Origin: Cristatella mucedo
Lineage: Eukaryota > Bryozoa > Phylactolaemata > Cristatellidae
Assembly (NCBI GenBank): GCA_009760855.2
Contig: WPIO01000063.1
Span: 353,001-413,000, forward strand
Length of the DNA stretch: 60,000 nucleotides
Reading direction: 5' to 3'
Shown: positions 1 through 13,200 of the stretch, piece by piece
Layout: each line of letters opens with the position of its first letter
How positions within the stretch are numbered: the stretch's first letter is position 1
The notes under the pieces: model-generated
The model's input: the letters and a program-made list of their open reading frames with translations, nothing else
Told to the model about the DNA's origin: nothing
Database searches by the model: none
Made by a program: the position numbers and the translations under genes

Positions 1-225
1 GTACGGAAAAGCCGAATGCCGACGAACAACTGCGTATTTGGGTTCGTAGCGCGACGGCTGACAGTCATTCTCTCCTTCGCCCGTGTTCCCACTGCCCCTT
101 TTCTGCGGGCCGTGACTCACCCTTAATAAAACGTAAACTCATAATACATCTGTAATGAAACGTAAACTCACAGTAAAACATAAACTAACAAAACCATAAA
201 ACCACGGCAGCGCCGAACGACCACA
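1..225. other. intergenic left edge, no gene recognised
   Basis: I see no coding exon here. An AATAAA hexamer lies at 125-130, and an AAACGTAAACTCA-like motif recurs three times just after it. The hexamer could be the polyadenylation signal of a plus-strand gene ending left of the window, but nothing else supports that. Confidence 0.3.
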
Positions 226-624
226 TTAATAATAATAATAATAATAACACGCTTGGTAAAGCGTCATCAGATAACTCAATCTCTTTCTAGGCGCTTTACG
301 TTTGCTGCAAAGAAAACACGATCGAATGGTTAGTGGTAGCATGCTCAATAAGCAACGAGAATAGCATGGTTAGCGGTGACGTGTACAGGGTCAGCATGCA
401 AATGTAGTTAGTGGCTGCACGCACAGTACCAGCACGCATAAGCACGTGAAGGACGAATCAGAGGGACCCGCTAAATGCTCTGATAAATAGGAGCGTTTTA
501 AATTTCTTTTTAAATGTGGTCAAGTCAGGGGATGTCGTGGTACAAGTCGGGAGTGAGTTCCAGGCTTTGAGAGCATACGAACTAAATGCACGGTCTCCAC
601 AGGATTTGAGTTTTGTACGAGGTA
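226..624 (-). repeat. LINE family A (L2/CR1-type) 3' fragment
   Basis: On the plus strand the copy begins with (TAA)n, then the stem-loop tail (TAAAGCG... GGCGCTTTA type), then about 300 bp closely matching the 3' part of the copies at 3042 and 42604. It ends abruptly at a TA dinucleotide (623-624) where a Tigger-like element begins, so it was interrupted by that insertion. It holds no intact reading frame. Confidence 0.85.
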
Positions 625-1266
625 CAGTCGTCCCTCACTACTTCGCGCTTCGACTTTCGCCGCCTCACTCTATCGCGGTTTTTTGAAATACGTGTATATT
701 AATTAAAAAATTGATCGAAATAGTGAAAATTGTACAGCGCGCTCTCGTTTGCCTGAGTCAATTGTACACCTCAGTATTACAACTAAATTACTGTACGTAT
801 GGAACGCGGAAGAAGACGATGACGCATCTGTTGAAGATACTGCACAACCGGAAGACTCTCCTACTGAAGTCGTGCCGTCAGAGGAGCAGTAATCGTGCTC
901 TTCCTTGTTGTGCTGTACATCTCTTCATCTTAATCGCATCGTCATCAAACGCACTATTTTCATAGCTTGGTATTTTTGAGTAAGAATTGTGTGAGTGCAA
1001 TTAACTGTACAATAATAACAATACGATGTTTGTAACATCTAATATGTCTTATTTTCTCTTATTTTGTCTAATATATTTGGTAATACGAGTGTAATGGTGA
1101 CTAAAGAGATGCTATTTCATGTCCGGAGGGCTCTAATAATGTTAAAAATCGTATTAAGAGGGTCTCTAACTACGAAAATATTCGATTTATAACTACAGAA
1201 TCCTACCTCGCGGAAACTCACCTATCGCGGTAGAGCCTGGAGCGGATTAACCGCGATAAACGAGGG
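625..1266. mobile_element. pogo/Tigger-like nonautonomous DNA transposon
   Basis: The left end starts CAGTCGTCCCTCACTACTTC directly after a TA. The right end, read on the minus strand, is CCTCGTTTATCGCGGTTAAT, the usual style of pogo/Tigger inverted termini. The expected last bases (ACGACTG) are missing at the right end, where the sequence goes straight into (TAA)n. The interior is A+T rich and has no transposase frame. The first ~175 bp match a second, inverted copy at 59480-59654. Confidence 0.75.
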
Positions 1267-1360
1267 TAATAATAATAATAATAATTCACTTGATAAAGCG
1301 CCATCAGAGAACTTAATCTCTCTCTAGGCGCTTTACATTTGCTGCAAAGTGAAATGAAGG
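1267..1360 (-). repeat. LINE-A tail-only fragment
   Basis: (TAA)6-7 followed by the conserved tail stem-loop TAAAGCGCC... TAGGCGCTTTA and TTTGCTGCAAAG. Similarity to family A stops soon afterwards, so this is either a very short 5'-truncated copy or the distal part of the LINE broken by the neighbouring transposon. Confidence 0.7.
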
Positions 1361-2094
1361 GTCGACTGTCTAGGTAATATTCCAATGAAGTATTTTTTTA
1401 AAGCGGCCAGCCGTTCTCACCACTACTTTGCGGAACACTTTCTTTGTAGACGAGTTAAAAGGCTCTTACAGGCTGCGTCTTAGACTAGCGTGTGCAGGTT
1501 CTTCCAAAACGGCGAATAGCTTTTGGGGGGGGGGGCTAAAAACCTTCCTATTGAGATCTTGACCTTAGGTCGTGTAATTAAGGTCAAGGTTGAGCACCTA
1601 CCAACTTGGCCAGGATTTGCTAGCGGAATCGCAGAGTAATACTGTGCAGCTGACTGTGGCTTAAGGACTATAACTGTTGGGGTATAAGATCGACAGGTAA
1701 TCTGGGTGGGCGCAAACGAAATCAAGGAATCCGAATAATGATTTTTTCATTATATTGACTATTCGAATTGTTATATTTAGTAAATAAATTGATTTGGTGA
1801 TATAGTAGCAGAGTACGTCTAAGTGGGGCATACAAGCTCTCATTAAGCCGCTGCTTAGTATCGTCTCCTTCCGGATGTTATGCCTGTCACCCCGTGAACA
1901 CGATCGCTGCCGTTGTGTGTGTGTCTTCGGCTGTCTCTGCGCCGCTCGTTGTTGCACAGTGCTGCCCTGGATCGTTGGTCATGGTCGCGTCCTTTGTTTA
2001 AAAACGTTTGTTTTAAACTCACGATCCCCAATGCTTCATGTAAGCTCGCGGTTCTTTGCTGTAGGTAGTTGTTTCCCGCTGTAACCTCCTGGAG
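1361..2094 (+). promoter_or_regulatory. 5' flank and untranslated leader of the aminopeptidase gene
   Basis: No coding exon is recognisable. A run of G occurs near 1527-1536. The stretch from about 1850 to 2094 is richer in CpG and pyrimidines, as expected for a promoter and leader. In the frame of the start ATG at 2095 there is an upstream stop (TAG, 2062-2064), so the leader is non-coding in that frame. I cannot place the transcription start; no clear TATA box is visible. Confidence 0.45.
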
Positions 2095-5000
2095 ATGCCG
2101 GCAAGGAAACCTTTCTCGCGCTTGCCGACTGCTGTGCAACCAACTAACTATGATCTGACTTTGAAGCCGAATCTGGAGGTTTTTACATTCGAAGGGAGCG
2201 AAATCATTTCAATAGAGGTACGAAGCTGTCCCTCCGAGTTACGATGGCCAGCGGCAACCCCACCCATCCTTCAGTGGCCAGAAATGTAAGACGAATCAAA
2301 GTAAGACAATATAATGTATCTCCGTAGCTTACTCGACATGTTTCAACTGCAGATGCCCTTCATAATGGCTAGGGAAGTTTTGAGGATGAATATACGTGCA
2401 CATTTTGTCCTTAGGTGCATGGATGTTGTCGATCGATCGAGGCGCTAGGGAAGCCGACTGGCAGGCTAAAGCTCGCTGTTGTTTCTGGCTGACGGGGCTG
2501 GGACAGTCTGCCTGACCCAAGCTGCTGCTTTTTAGCCCCCCTCAAAGAGTGAGGGGGTTTGGCTGATTAGAACCACTAGGCAGGTGTGTAGCGACTATTA
2601 GCCAACCCCAAAGCCGAATTGTTCAAGCTGAGAGCTCTGTTATCGCGCTATTGTTCCAGAAGTCAAGCCTCAACTCGACTATACTGGTTGTGAACATTGC
2701 ACGATTCTGGAAGATATTGATATTCAGGAACAGCAAACGTTTAGACATTGAAAAGACATTGCACAGCTGGTGCATGTTATCACCTGGACAGGCGAATCAG
2801 CACTATCCAGACCAACGTTGCACTAAGCTGTGTCTAAATGTCATGGTGTTTGGCAAGGGGGCTTGGTCTCATTTTCCCTTCAGTCATGCAGCTACTCCTT
2901 TCAAGCCTGCCTCGCATCCCATGCTGTTAACTTGACGGTAATCAGTAGTAAACGCGATTGGTTCGGGTCCATGCGCTTCCTTAAACACTGCACTAATCCT
3001 GTCTTGGTGAAACTAATTTCGATCTTGCTCAGACTGCACGTATAATAATAATAATAATAATACTGCACTTGATAAAGCGCCCTCAGAGAACTCAATCTCT
3101 TTCTAGGCGCTTTACATTTGCTGCAAAGGGAAACGCGATTGAATGGTGAGTAATATCATGCTTGATAAACAAACAACATGAATAACGTGGTTAGGGGTGA
3201 CATGCACAGGGTCAGCATGCAAATGTGGTTCGTGGCAGCATTCACAGTGTCAGCATGCATAAGCACATGAAGGACGAATTACAGGGACACCCTAAATGCT
3301 GTCCTAAATAGGTGTGTTTTTAAGTCCTTTTAAATGTGGTTAAGTCAGGGGATGTTCTGACACAAGTCGGGAGGGAGTTCCAGGCTTTGGGAGCATACGA
3401 ACTAAATGCATGGTCTCCAAAGGATTTGAGGTTTGTACGAGGTATTGGTAAACTGTTGGATTCCGAAAAGCAGGTGGTACGATGCTTGGCCTGGTGGGGG
3501 AGTAGATCTGAGAGATAGGCTGGAGCCAAAGAATGAAGTGACCTAAAACTGAGCGACAAAACCTTGAAGTCAATCCGTGGCTTGACTGGGAGCAGGTGCA
3601 GGTCGGCGAGAAGTGGTGTGATGTGGCAACTGCGACGCTCACGACAGACAAGCCAAGCTGCGGAGTTTTGCACCGGCTGCAATCGCCTGATTGCACATAC
3701 CGGTAGGCCAGCAAGTAGTGAGTTACAAAAGTCGAGACGGGATGTCACAAATGCATGGACCAACTTAGACGTGACATCCTTATCTAAACAAGCCCGAATT
3801 TTAGCAATGTTATGTAGCTGAAAGTAGGCAGACTTGACTGTGAAGCTGATGTGGTCGTCTAACGAGAGGTCACTTTGGAAAATGACACCTAGATTTCGAG
3901 CTGATTCAACAGGAGATATGCTGGCAGAGCCAATTTTGAGCGTCAGCTTTTCCAATTTCTGAATCACACTGGGTTTGCCCATAACTAGTAAGTTAGTTTT
4001 ATCATTGTTTAGTTTTAGAAACATTGCTGCCACCCATGTGAGGATGTCATCAATACATGCAGCAAATGAGTTGAGAGAATTCGAGGTGCTCGAAGGCTGG
4101 GAGGGATCAAAGCAAAGGTACAACTGAGTGTCATCCGCATAGAAGGGAAAGCCTAGATTGTGCTTGGCAATCACATCAGCAAGAGGGAGAGTATAAACCG
4201 TGAAAAGAACCGGACCTAGCACGGAGCCCTGAGGTAAATCATATTTCAGAGGTATCTCGGATGATCTTTGTCCATTCACGTCTACTCTGGAGTCTCTCAC
4301 TGAGATAGGACCTGAACCACTGCAGAGCAGTTCCAGTGATGCCCAGGAGAGATGAGAGGTGCTCTAGAAGAACTTTGTGATCAATAGTATCAAAAGCTGC
4401 CGAAGATCGAGCAAAACAAGCAGAGACACTCTACCTATGTCTGCATTCCTAAGTAGGTCGTTGTACACCCTAAGCAATGCTGACTCTGTGGAGTGATTAG
4501 CTCTAAAGCCAGACTGGAACTTACTTGCAAGGTTTGAAGTTTCAATGTATGAGTTCAGTTGGTCTGCCACGACCCGTTCCGGTGTCTTTGATAGGAATGG
4601 TAGAAGGGAGACTGGGCGGTAGTTACTCAAGTTCTCTTGGTCTAGTGTTGCTTTATTGACAAGTGGCCTGACAGCAGCTTTTTTGAAAGGTGCTGGGACA
4701 TGACCTGAGGCTAATGACATATTAATGATGTTAGTTAGGCATGGCAGCAGCAGATCAATGCAACGTAGGAGCAGGACAGTGGGAATAGGGTCCAGAGGAC
4801 TTGTTGTCTTCTTTGATTGGGATATGAACTTGAATGTATTAGTCAGGTAAGCTCCGAGACCTTTAAGCAATCTTTTTCAGGCACTGCACTGTTGGGATAC
4901 CTTGTAGAGGTACAATGCCAGCCTTGTTCGTAATCTCTGGGCTGGTTTTAATAGTTGTAATTGCCAATTCTTCTGGTCAAGCTTCATCTTTACGAAAGAA

Positions 5001-7251
5001 ATATATTCCCTGTTGAACCTAGAATTTTCATTTGTTAATGACAAACCACATAAGCAACATTTAAGCACGTGGTCTCTATAGGCTGGTGCAAAAACAAAAC
5101 CTAATTGGTATAATAGCTCATTTTTCTATTGGAAGTTAAATGCCGAGAAGGGTTAGGAGGGCTGCTGGATATGTTAGGTAGTACTGCCTTTAGCTTTATT
5201 GGCTAGGCACAAATGCAGGATCGATTAAGATAACTTTTATACGACTTTCTTTTAATGTGTCGAATTATCTATAAGGCCTGATGTGCTAACAAGGAGAAAG
5301 ATTAAGACAGCATGGTATTGATAAGCAGCATGCATCTTCGACTTTGGTTTTGGATTAGGCATTTTTCGCCTGGTTTTGCATTATGCATTTTGTTTTGTGT
5401 TTGATTATATGATTTTGCTTTGCTTAAATAAGTTACAGTAGCGCATAGCACTGCCTGCTTGATTTTCTAAGATTCAAAAGGCAAAAAATAAAGGACTTGA
5501 CACGAGAGCATGATAAAAAAGTCACGATTCAGCTATTGTTTGTAGCTTAAAAAATTTATGAGCTTTTTATTTATGTTTTTTGTAGTTTACTTTAGTGTAC
5601 ATTTTACCTTATTTTTCTTTCACTTTGGATCCACACCAACTGCTGATTCCGGGAGCAATTAAGAAATTGTGGTAATTAATTCGAGGTTAGTTGCACGAAC
5701 AGAATCTAGCCAGTGCCCAAACTGCACGGCTGGTAGTCAGGACAGGCCAACAAATTGACACTACATGCTCCTCGATGGTGGTTGGCGTAGCCTGTTTGTC
5801 TAGCCCTTACTACAAAAGACACCCTCCCGATCGTGAACATATCACTGCACTTAGTGTATAAGCATGCGTCTGATGTGGCGACTTCTGAAAGCAGGCAGAC
5901 ATTGAATTACATGCATACAAGCGCATACCCAGCATGTCAAAGGTGGCAAACCTTTACCTTGTTACTCGGCAGGCAGTCAGCAGACGGCTGAAGAGTGGCA
6001 TGTAGGGTAGCTGATCCAAAAGGGGCACATAGGCCTTTCCTCAGCATAATGATAATAGTAATAATACATTTGATAGTGTGCTGTCAGAGAACTCAATCTG
6101 TTTCTAAGCGCTTTATAATAGCTGCAAAGGAAAGCACTCGCCTGACTGGGGCAAACATGCTGCTACTGCTTGCGCAGTTTTTACGCCAAAACGATCCGGT
6201 TTAACCTGCCCCCATTTGAATTTGCTAAGAAATGGATTAAGATTAACATGGATGCATATTTTTGATGTAAAATTCAACTCACTAGCTGTGGCCAAGCTGT
6301 CAACATGTTGCTAGCCATACGCTAACATTCTTTCTGTTTGCCAAAACAAGTTATCATGCCTCAGTTGCAGAAGGTGGTGTAGACTCGAGTATATTTTTGC
6401 AGCATCTGGAGCAATCAGTAAAAGAAGTTCAGGCATTTCTAGCTGCAGAATGCAATGGCTCTATACTTGTTTGATTCAGGTATTTGTAATGCATGTGTGT
6501 CAGTAATGGCAAACTCGGCAGGCCACCTGCACGAGAGCTTTAGGAGCATTGGGTCATAAGCTTAAAAGCTGTTCCTTTAAATTAGCATGCAAGTCAAGAA
6601 GGCTCACACCGGAATATAATCCATTACATGGCTTGATTCCTAAAGATTGTATGCACAATCAAGAGTACATTTTTCTTTTTGCCCTTAATTGATGCTCAAT
6701 TTTAGGCTCGAATTCTTCTTACCCTCAGGTGCTATGCTGTCCTCTTGGTCTTGGACCATTGCCACACATAGGAAGCCCTCTCAGTTGTGAGTAACTCGGC
6801 TTTTTGTATTCGTGTGAGTCCGTTAGTGCCGTAAGGGGTGCTTCACTCGCAGGTTTTCATGTCTAGCACACAGGGAATCCGAACATATGTTGTGGGACTT
6901 GAAAAGGTAATTTCTAGCATTCAGCTAGGCGATAGATTTCAAGTAAAGAAAAATTCAGGTAGTGCAAAAAAGCACCATGACCGGTTTCACCAGCATTGCC
7001 AGGGAGCAGCTTCTATTCGAATGAGGTTACATTGACAGTGCAGCTGTAACAGCAGCCGACCCCATGTCGCAGATGCCTGTCTATCGCATGGCATTTTTTC
7101 TTTGTGGTGCGACTGCCTCTCGGCTAGACCAGCTAGAAAGGCCTAATCTACTGTTGGTCGGTGTCTCTTTGCTACTATGCAGACCAGCCCGACTACATGG
7201 TCATAGGTTCTTAAGTCTCCCTTGAGCTTACCTGCAAGCATCTGCGTGCGT

Positions 7252-7285
<34 letters not shown>

Positions 7286-10200
7286 ACAGTGTATGCCCGT
7301 GTGTGTGTATGTGTGTGTGTGTGCGTGCACGTGTGTGCATGCGCGTGTGTCTGTGAGCATGTATGGGTGCGGTACGGGTACTATATGTATTCAGGCTTGT
7401 GTGTGGGGGGCCCCCATTGGCAGTGGTTGTCACTGAGCAGGAAAATTTGTCGCAATCGGTAGGAGTGCTTATGCGTAGTGCAGGCAAATTGCAAAGGATT
7501 TTAGTGGTTTGCGAGTTGAAAGCCGTCACATGGGGATTGCAAAATGGCATATAGTAGAAATAACGATTTCGTCGATTGGCTGTTAAAGTCTTTTTCAGGA
7601 CTTGTGTAGGTGCAGTAGTGAGGACCAGTAGAAAATGTCGCCAGAATCTTTGATAGGTGCTCTCCCAGACGTGGTGTTCTCATGAAGCAGTTTCTTCAAG
7701 AACGAAATGTGTTTTCTTGGACGTATGTTCTTGACATCAGTGCAAAATCAGCTATTTGAGCACCCGTGACATAGTTTTTCAAGGCACATACTAAGCAAGG
7801 TGTAAATACCTGTGTCCGAAGTTTCCCTTTATGTCGGTCGAAGAGGGACCAAGGCCTGAGTGGCCTCTTTCCTATACCCATGACCATAACTAGGATTGAC
7901 AATCTTGGAAAGATTTTGTAACTGCCGGCTATTCATGACGGCATATCTACATCCGGATAGCAATATGTCTGATATTGCTCATACTCATGCTACTGATGGC
8001 TTTAACAGTTAAAAGTATTGAATTCCAAGTATTTTCATGACAGTAAGTTTATCAATGTAGCAATAATCTCAGCCACAGTTTGTGCTTACTGCTTGAAATC
8101 ACGGAGAATGCATGGCTCAGAAAACTGGTGGGTATTTTTTCCTTGGAAGTAGGGAAATGGCTGCAGGCATTATGTCGATACCTGGTACATTAGCCTTTGC
8201 CTAAGGTGGTGAAGGAGGTGACCATTCTTCACTTGGGATGCCACGTGATTGGTATTGTAGAGCCTGTAAGTACTGTAGCATATGTTGAGACTGCTATTGT
8301 AGCTACTGCAGATGTCTTGCTACTGCTGATGTGCTAGTCTGCTGATTCTGACATAACTGCATTGTCTTGATGCAAAGCTTCTGGTGGTGTCTTTTGTATG
8401 GTGTGCAGTTCATTGGCGTGAGGCTTTCATTTGTCGTATTGTGATGCAGCAAGGCTGTACGATAACGATTGCAACTGCTCGTGTCTTGCATTTGCAACCT
8501 GTTCCGACTGGCTGATATCTTGTGAGTTCTGCAAGGATTTCTTAATAGTTACTGCAGTTGCTGAAATAAAAAACTCAGCATCATGCGGACATTTAATGGC
8601 TGTCATTCTGCAAAGGATAAGGTTTTATTCTAGGTCGGATACCCTGTAAAGGAAGTTGTACTGAATTCGTGTGAATTGGAAATCAAGTCTGCCAAGTTCA
8701 CGAAACAGAACAGCGGTTAGTAGCAGTCAATCTTCATCACATTTTTGTTTCCATAGTAGTGAGAACGTTGTTATGTACACAATATCCGAGCCTGACTATC
8801 TCATTAATCAGGTCTCAACTTGTTTGGCAATGTATTTTGGAATTACCTGCTGTGATGTGGCTCTTGATCTTGACCTGCCTGCTGCAGTTATTCCCTTGTA
8901 AGGGTGGCCGCATTGGAGTTGACATGTGCCATTTATGAACAAAGCATCAGCACGATGCTAAGTTGCTAACAATAAACGTGCGCATCACTCTTGCCGGCCT
9001 CTACAAGTAAACAGCCAATACTATTTCTTTACCATATTGTTGTGAGAAAGAATGTGCTGGCTTCCTGCACCAAAAGCTTTGGACAAACTCTAGCATAACA
9101 GCAACTTTGTCCTTATGGTGGTGGTGAAGAGTTACAGTCAGAGATATTTACAGTACTACACGAAAGTTACAGCTGGCCCCATTCTGTGCCTCGTTAGAGC
9201 CCAGTAACACAGGACGAGAAAAAAGACAGTACAGAAATGTCAGAAAAGAGGTTGGCGGCTTGAAATTTGTTTGCTGGTATTATGTAATGTAATGTATCTC
9301 CGTCTGTAACTCCATAAAGCCATAAAGACTATGTGGGTGTTGACCTAAGCAAATAAAATCACTCACCAGTTGTGACAGTCCCCATGCTCATCCATTTTGT
9401 GCTATTGGCTTATAGTGTCTGCCATAATTGGCGTATCAACGTCAACTTGCTTAGGCATGCTGCTTCCAGTTTCTGATGACGAGTTTTCTGGATGCTGCTG
9501 CCATGTCTAATCGGACATTGCACTTTGGGAAGCACTTGGCTGTGATTAAATTTGGTCTTTCTAGAGTACTTAAGTATTAGTGTTGGTACACCCATACTGA
9601 GTAATATGAGTTACCCATATTTGCTTCTAGGGCTGCACATCAGCTTTTGCTGGAAATGAAATAGTTGATCGTCGGACGTTTTGATTGGGAGTTCGATGAA
9701 TGCCTGCGCCCTCGATATCCTACCCACAGCCACGTGACTGCACTAGACAAGCAAATATAGGTTACCCCTTACCAGGAGCATGCAGTGCTCTCAGCTACTT
9801 TTTTAAACTAAATACTTATCATAAGTAACGTTTAAAAAATTCTAGATCGTGTGCTCAGGTTTTCTTTTGATATATCGGTAAATATCTGTCATTCCTGTCG
9901 CACAAACGAGTCATTTTGAGCACGTCAATGTTCGGTCGTACAGATGCTATAGTCGGAAGTGTCTCGTACAGCATCGAGGATGAGACAGCAACACTGACTT
10001 TTCCTGAAGAGCTACAGGTACTTTGTCATTCACTGCTCTGCTTAATAGTGTTTGCCATAGTTGTACTGGCTTATGTCATTTTCTCTTCATATCCATACGA
10101 TTTTTATGTTCTTGCCTATGTATTTTACCTCATTCATGTTTTAGCCCGGCAGTGGCTTCTTACATCTGGAGTTTACAGGCGCACTGAACGATAAGATGAA

Positions 10201-13200
10201 GGGATTCTATCGAAGCAAATACACTACTCAGTCTGGTGAAACACGATTTGCAGCTGTTACTCAATTTGAGGTGTGCTGTTGACGCTTACCTACACTGATG
10301 GCATTCCTTGGCATTGCGCCACATATCTCGTTCACGCTTGGCATGCCTGTCTTTTCCTTTGCCACGGTGTGCTGATGCCAATATGTTTGCAGGCCACCGA
10401 TGCTCGCCGTGCCCTGCCTTGCTGGGACGAACCTGCCGTGAAGGCTACGTTTGATGTTACCTTGATCGTACCTGCAGACCGTGTGGCCTTGTCCAATATG
10501 GTGTGTGCATTGTCACTGCACTTGTCTTGCTTGTGACAATGGCTGCTTAGTATGCTTCTCTGGAATTCATCCTAAAGTGCATTTGCTCGAGGACCCTCGA
10601 GTTAAACACAGCTTACCACGCCATGCAATTTCTGTAGCCGATATTGGCTCAAGAGGATTCGGACGATGGTCTGCTTAAATATAAGTTCGACCGTACACCC
10701 ATCATGTCAACCTATCTCCTTGCATTTGTTATTGGAGAATTTGACTATGTCGAAGAGAAAGATAGCGACGGGGTTCTTATTTGCGTGTACACACCGAAAG
10801 GCAAAGCAGAGCAGGGGAAGTTCAGCTTGGAGGTATGCCTTATCTTTTCATTTGTAGAAGTGCCTCAACAGTTTTGATTGCATAATGGATCCACGTGGAC
10901 CATGAATGGCTGGCTTTTTTAGGTTGCCTTAAAGACTTTGCCGTTCTATAAAGACTACTTTGGCATCGCCTATCCACTTCCCAAGATGGATCTGATAGCT
11001 ATTGCCGACTTTGCTTTAGGTAGCCAGCTTTTTTGCATTTGGCTGCGAGCTTTTGCTCAAGGTGTGTTGACCTCAAGTCGCATGACCATGTTGCATGGTG
11101 GTTGCATCGTGCGGTAGTCTGGTCATGGTTCCGGCATGTAGGTGCAATGGAGAATTGGGGCTTGGTAACATACCGAGAGACGGCGCTGCTGATCGATCCT
11201 CAGAACTCGTCCGTGTCGAGCAAGCAATGGGTGGCCCTGATCGTCGGGCACGAGCTGGCCCACCAGTGGTTTGGAAACCTGGTTACCATGGTGAATAATG
11301 CAAACATGTTTGTTTTGCTGTCTGGCATTTTGCACACAAGGCATTAGGGCAGCATATGCTATCGTGGCATTCACGCTACATTGGTGTTGCATTGTGTGTG
11401 ATCGGTTCAAAACTGTTCATCTTGTTTCTGTTGTAGGAATGGTGGACACACCTGTGGCTGAATGAGGGATTTGCATCATTCATCGAGTATCTATGCGTCG
11501 ATCACTGTTTTCCCGAGTTCGACATATGGACACAGTTCGTCAATCAGGATCTGGCTCGAGCGCTCGAGCTTGATGCACTGAGAAACAGTCACCCTATCGA
11601 GGTAATGGATATCATGGAGTACTTTAATTATCGTATCGCCATGACAGTTTACAAGCTTGTTGCATACATTGTTGACCACTGGACTATCAAGATGGGGAAC
11701 ACCAGTTTCAGAGGGGCAAACAAGTCTTCCTGAGCAGTGGGGTGGCTGAATGAAGACTGAGAAGCTGAGCATGGATGGTTCTTCTTTTTGGCCAATAAGA
11801 CAACCTGACCTGTAAACTCATCCACTCGTCGTTCCATGAGAACTACTCCTATTTGAGGGCTACTATGAGCTTTTCATAAAGGAATCAGATCATGCAGCAT
11901 AGGCAATAAAGGCTGCCACTGTTCACGAGAGGGGCATTGCAGTGGGCCCTTTGCTACCTCCCTAGCAAGAACAATTTCCCATTACCACTCGGAGGGTGAG
12001 CTATTAGAAAGCGAGAGAGGCGGCAAACCGACCGTGTTAACTTCCTACAAGAATAAAGACAGAAGCAGGACAGGAGCAGGATACATGGACATAAGTAGGA
12101 CATTAGCAGGATACAAGAAGGACAGAAGTAGGACATTAGCAGGAAAGAAGCAAGACAGACCATAAGAATGCTGCTTTATAGAGCTAGAAGTGGTCGAGCC
12201 GATTGGGACACCAGAGCTGCACTGCATAGCAGCCTTGCAGCCCGGGCACCCAGACCCGACTGCATTAACAACGAACGGCTGAACCGGTGCCGACTTCTGC
12301 CCCTTCGAGAGGTCGTGAGCAAGGTGCACATGCTAGACGATCATTCTGTTCAGCGTGACCTCATCCTCGTCGAACATGGCGGCCACGTCGACGATGACTT
12401 GGGTGGCCGCAGCAGGCTATTTCAAGCTGCAACGGGTGTGCCGAGTATTGCCCACTGCATCAGCTGTTCCGGTGGGTATTATTTGGGTGGGACAAGACCA
12501 AGTCACGCCTGACCCTGACGGCCGGGACCATTGAGGAGCAGTGACATAGCGCCTGCGGCAGCATCGCATTTTGCTCTGCACGGGCACGCTCGGCATGCAG
12601 CCGAGTGCGACAGGTGAAAGTGGTGACTCGCCGCTCCAACGGGCAACGTGCTTGCGTTAGCTTGACAGACTAACCGCCTTACTACAAAAGTCACTCCGAG
12701 ACCTGTCCGGAAGAAGTGGCTGCTTCGCCGAAACGATCAGCATGCAGGCACTGTGCCGTGATAACTTGCCTCGATCGTTTAAGGTAGTGTCGGCACCTCT
12801 TGAAACCAACCACAGGCGACTGCACAAGGGTTGTGCCATCACTACCGGCCCAAAGTTTTGAGTCTATCTAAGCATCGTCCCGGTGGGCGACGGTCAGGTC
12901 GGCGACCTGCGAGCCTCACACTCCATGCTTCGCCGCTGCCGGTGATCACTCCCTCCACCCTCCTCCTTATATGCTTGCTGTAGGTAGTTTTGCGACACTT
13001 GGACGGATACTTGTATTTAAGAAGTATTTTTCGAGGTTTACCGTTTGGAGTGAGATTCTTTTTGCCATTGACTTGGGTACTTTCTCAATAATGCTAGAGG
13101 TTTAACGAAACTTGGTTCTGTTTGTTATAAGATACTATTATTTATGGGAAAACAAAGGCATACTTGTTTTAGAGTGTAGTATGTCTTCATCGTGGCCTCA

